Shown: piece after piece, positions 63,039 through 64,000 of the stretch
Layout: the number at the start of each line of letters is the position of its first letter
Numbering within the stretch: the stretch's first letter is position 1
Origin: Actinokineospora pegani
GTDB taxonomy: Bacteria > Actinomycetota > Actinomycetes > Mycobacteriales > Pseudonocardiaceae
Reading direction: 5' to 3'
NCBI RefSeq assembly: GCF_009745975.1
Contig: NZ_WHOL01000098.1
Location: forward strand, 124,001 to 188,000
DNA: 64,000 bases
Position numbers and translations under genes: made by a program
Notes under the pieces: generated by a model
What the model was told of the DNA's origin: nothing
Database searches by the model: none
What the model saw: the letters and a program-made list of their open reading frames with translations, nothing else

Positions 63039-64000
63039 TCATCCCCGCCGGTTGGTGAGCGGCACGCGCAGCACCGCCTCGGTGCCGGAGCGCTCACGGC
63101 GCGTCAACGACAACGTCCCGCGCAACTCCGATTCCATCAGCGTGCGGACGATCTGCAGTCCCAGGCCGTTGGCCCGCTCCAGCGAGAAGCCGGGCGGCAG
63201 GCCCCGGCCGTCGTCGGCGACCACGACGTCGAGCCAGCGGGCCGAGCGGGTGGCGGTGAGGACGATCTGCCCGGAGTTGCCCGGCGGGTAGGCGTGCTCG
63301 ACGGCGTTCTGGATGAGCTCGGTCAGCACCATCACCAGCGGGGTGGCGACCTCGGCGGCCACCACGCCGAACTGGCCGCTCTTGCTCACCTTGACGTGGC
63401 TCTCCGGGGCGGCGACGTCGCCGATGACCGGGATGACCTTGTCGATCAGCTCGTCCAGGTCGACCCGCTCGTCGACCGAGGTCGACAGCGTCTCGTGCAC
63501 CATCGCGATCGCGGCCACCCGGCGCACCGACTCGGCCAGCGCCTCGCGCGCCTCGGGGCTGCTGGTGCGCCGCGACTGCAGGCGCAGCAGGGCCGCGACG
63601 GTCTGCAGGTTGTTCTTGACCCGGTGGTGGATCTCCCGGATCGTCGCGTCCTTCGACATCAGCGCCCGGTCGCGGCGGCGGACCTCGGTGACGTCGCGGC
63701 ACAGGACCAGCGCGCCAGCCGGGTGGCCGCCGGGGCGCAGCGGCAGGGCGCGGAACAGCACGGCGGCGCCGCGCCGGGACTCGGCCTCGGTGCGCATGCT
63801 GGGCTGGCCGTCGAGGGCCATCAGGATGCGCTGGGCCACCTCGGTGGCGTCGAACGGGTCGGAGATCAGCGACCGGGTCAGCGGGGCCAGCCGCACCCCG
63901 ACCAGGTCGGAGGCGTGCCCCATCCGGTGGTAGGCCGAGAGCGCGTTGGGGCTGGCGAACACCACCGCCCCGGACGGGTCGAGGCGGATCAGGCCGTCGC
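63039..64000 (-). CDS. pdtaS: Sensor histidine kinase PdtaS (3' part, start outside the window)
   Basis: The last 320 or so residues of a soluble kinase of the HisKA_2/HWE type: a PAS-like part (VFASPNALSAYHRMG), the phosphoacceptor His in REIHHRVKNNLQTVAALL, and an ATPase domain with NAVEHAYPPG, VADDGRGLPPG and GLGLQIV. In Mycobacterium tuberculosis pdtaS is convergent with whiB1 as here and phosphorylates the RNA-binding antiterminator PdtaR. The frame is open to the window end, so the ATG at 63965 is not the true start; a GAF domain is expected beyond it. Confidence 0.92.
   Translation of the reverse strand, partial: DGLIRLDPSGAVVFASPNALSAYHRMGHASDLVGVRLAPLTRSLISDPFDATEVAQRILMALDGQPSMRTEAESRRGAAVLFRALPLRPGGHPAGALVLCRDVTEVRRRDRALMSKDATIREIHHRVKNNLQTVAALLRLQSRRTSSPEAREALAESVRRVAAIAMVHETLSTSVDERVDLDELIDKVIPVIGDVAAPESHVKVSKSGQFGVVAAEVATPLVMVLTELIQNAVEHAYPPGNSGQIVLTATRSARWLDVVVADDGRGLPPGFSLERANGLGLQIVRTLMESELRGTLSLTRRERSGTEAVLRVPLTNRRG

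Overview
The window reads as chromosomal DNA of a very GC-rich actinomycete, most likely a member of the Pseudonocardiales (Amycolatopsis, Saccharothrix or Actinokineospora type). The support is GTG and even TTG starts, strong GC bias at third codon positions, a DUF5753/DUF397 regulator pair, two DUF574 methyltransferases, a multifunctional 2-oxoglutarate decarboxylase/dehydrogenase (Kgd), nickel superoxide dismutase with its SodX protease, and a whiB1-pdtaS neighbourhood like that of mycobacteria. The genus is inferred from gene content only.

Layout. 0.3-8.3 kb: XRE/DUF397 pair, Ser/Thr kinase, wax ester synthase-like acyltransferase, PHA synthase-like hydrolase, a methyltransferase and a secreted FG-GAP-like protein, closed by a perfect hairpin terminator. 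8.3-14.8 kb: an accD1-accA1-acyl-CoA dehydrogenase operon of branched-chain acyl-CoA (leucine type) catabolism, with a divergent TetR regulator and three copies of a shared operator. 14.9-18.4 kb: a second methyltransferase and a PAS-GGDEF-degenerate EAL protein. 18.4-21.8 kb: the metY-metX methionine operon with a short Cys-containing leader peptide, and a secreted SGNH hydrolase. 21.8-24.5 kb: a PucR-type regulator and alanine dehydrogenase, ending in a purine-poor C-rich tract. 24.6-25.6 kb: 18-bp tandem repeats, a run of nested inverted repeats and two small orphan genes. 25.7-31.8 kb: an ABC-2 type transporter and a 1246-residue fused ABC exporter. 32.3-36.3 kb: kgd and a DUF6104 gene.

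36.3-47.7 kb: an aldo/keto reductase, a large NACHT NTPase (candidate defence protein) and a histidine utilisation operon hutH-hutU-M20 peptidase-hutF-hutI with a divergent IclR regulator. 47.8-51.2 kb: an osmoprotectant ABC importer. 51.4-57.1 kb: a BpsA-like branched polyamine synthase, a PAS-GGDEF-EAL protein and malic enzyme. 57.5-61.1 kb: RmlC-like epimerase, sodX/sodN, a hotdog protein, a histidine phosphatase, an SSAT-like acetyltransferase and a membrane protein. 61.4-64.0 kb: a lipid kinase, whiB1 with two CRP-type boxes, and the 3' part of pdtaS.

The operons fit together as central and amino-acid carbon metabolism: histidine, alanine and branched-chain catabolism, the TCA entry at 2-oxoglutarate, malic enzyme, and methionine synthesis. 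Most operons show start/stop overlaps of the ATGA or GTGA kind. The least ordinary items are the NACHT protein, the metY leader peptide, the three TetR operators, the paired CRP boxes before whiB1, the repeat-rich segment at 24.5-25.0 kb and the HutG-less hut operon. No complete transposase, prophage, CRISPR array, tRNA or rRNA was recognised.
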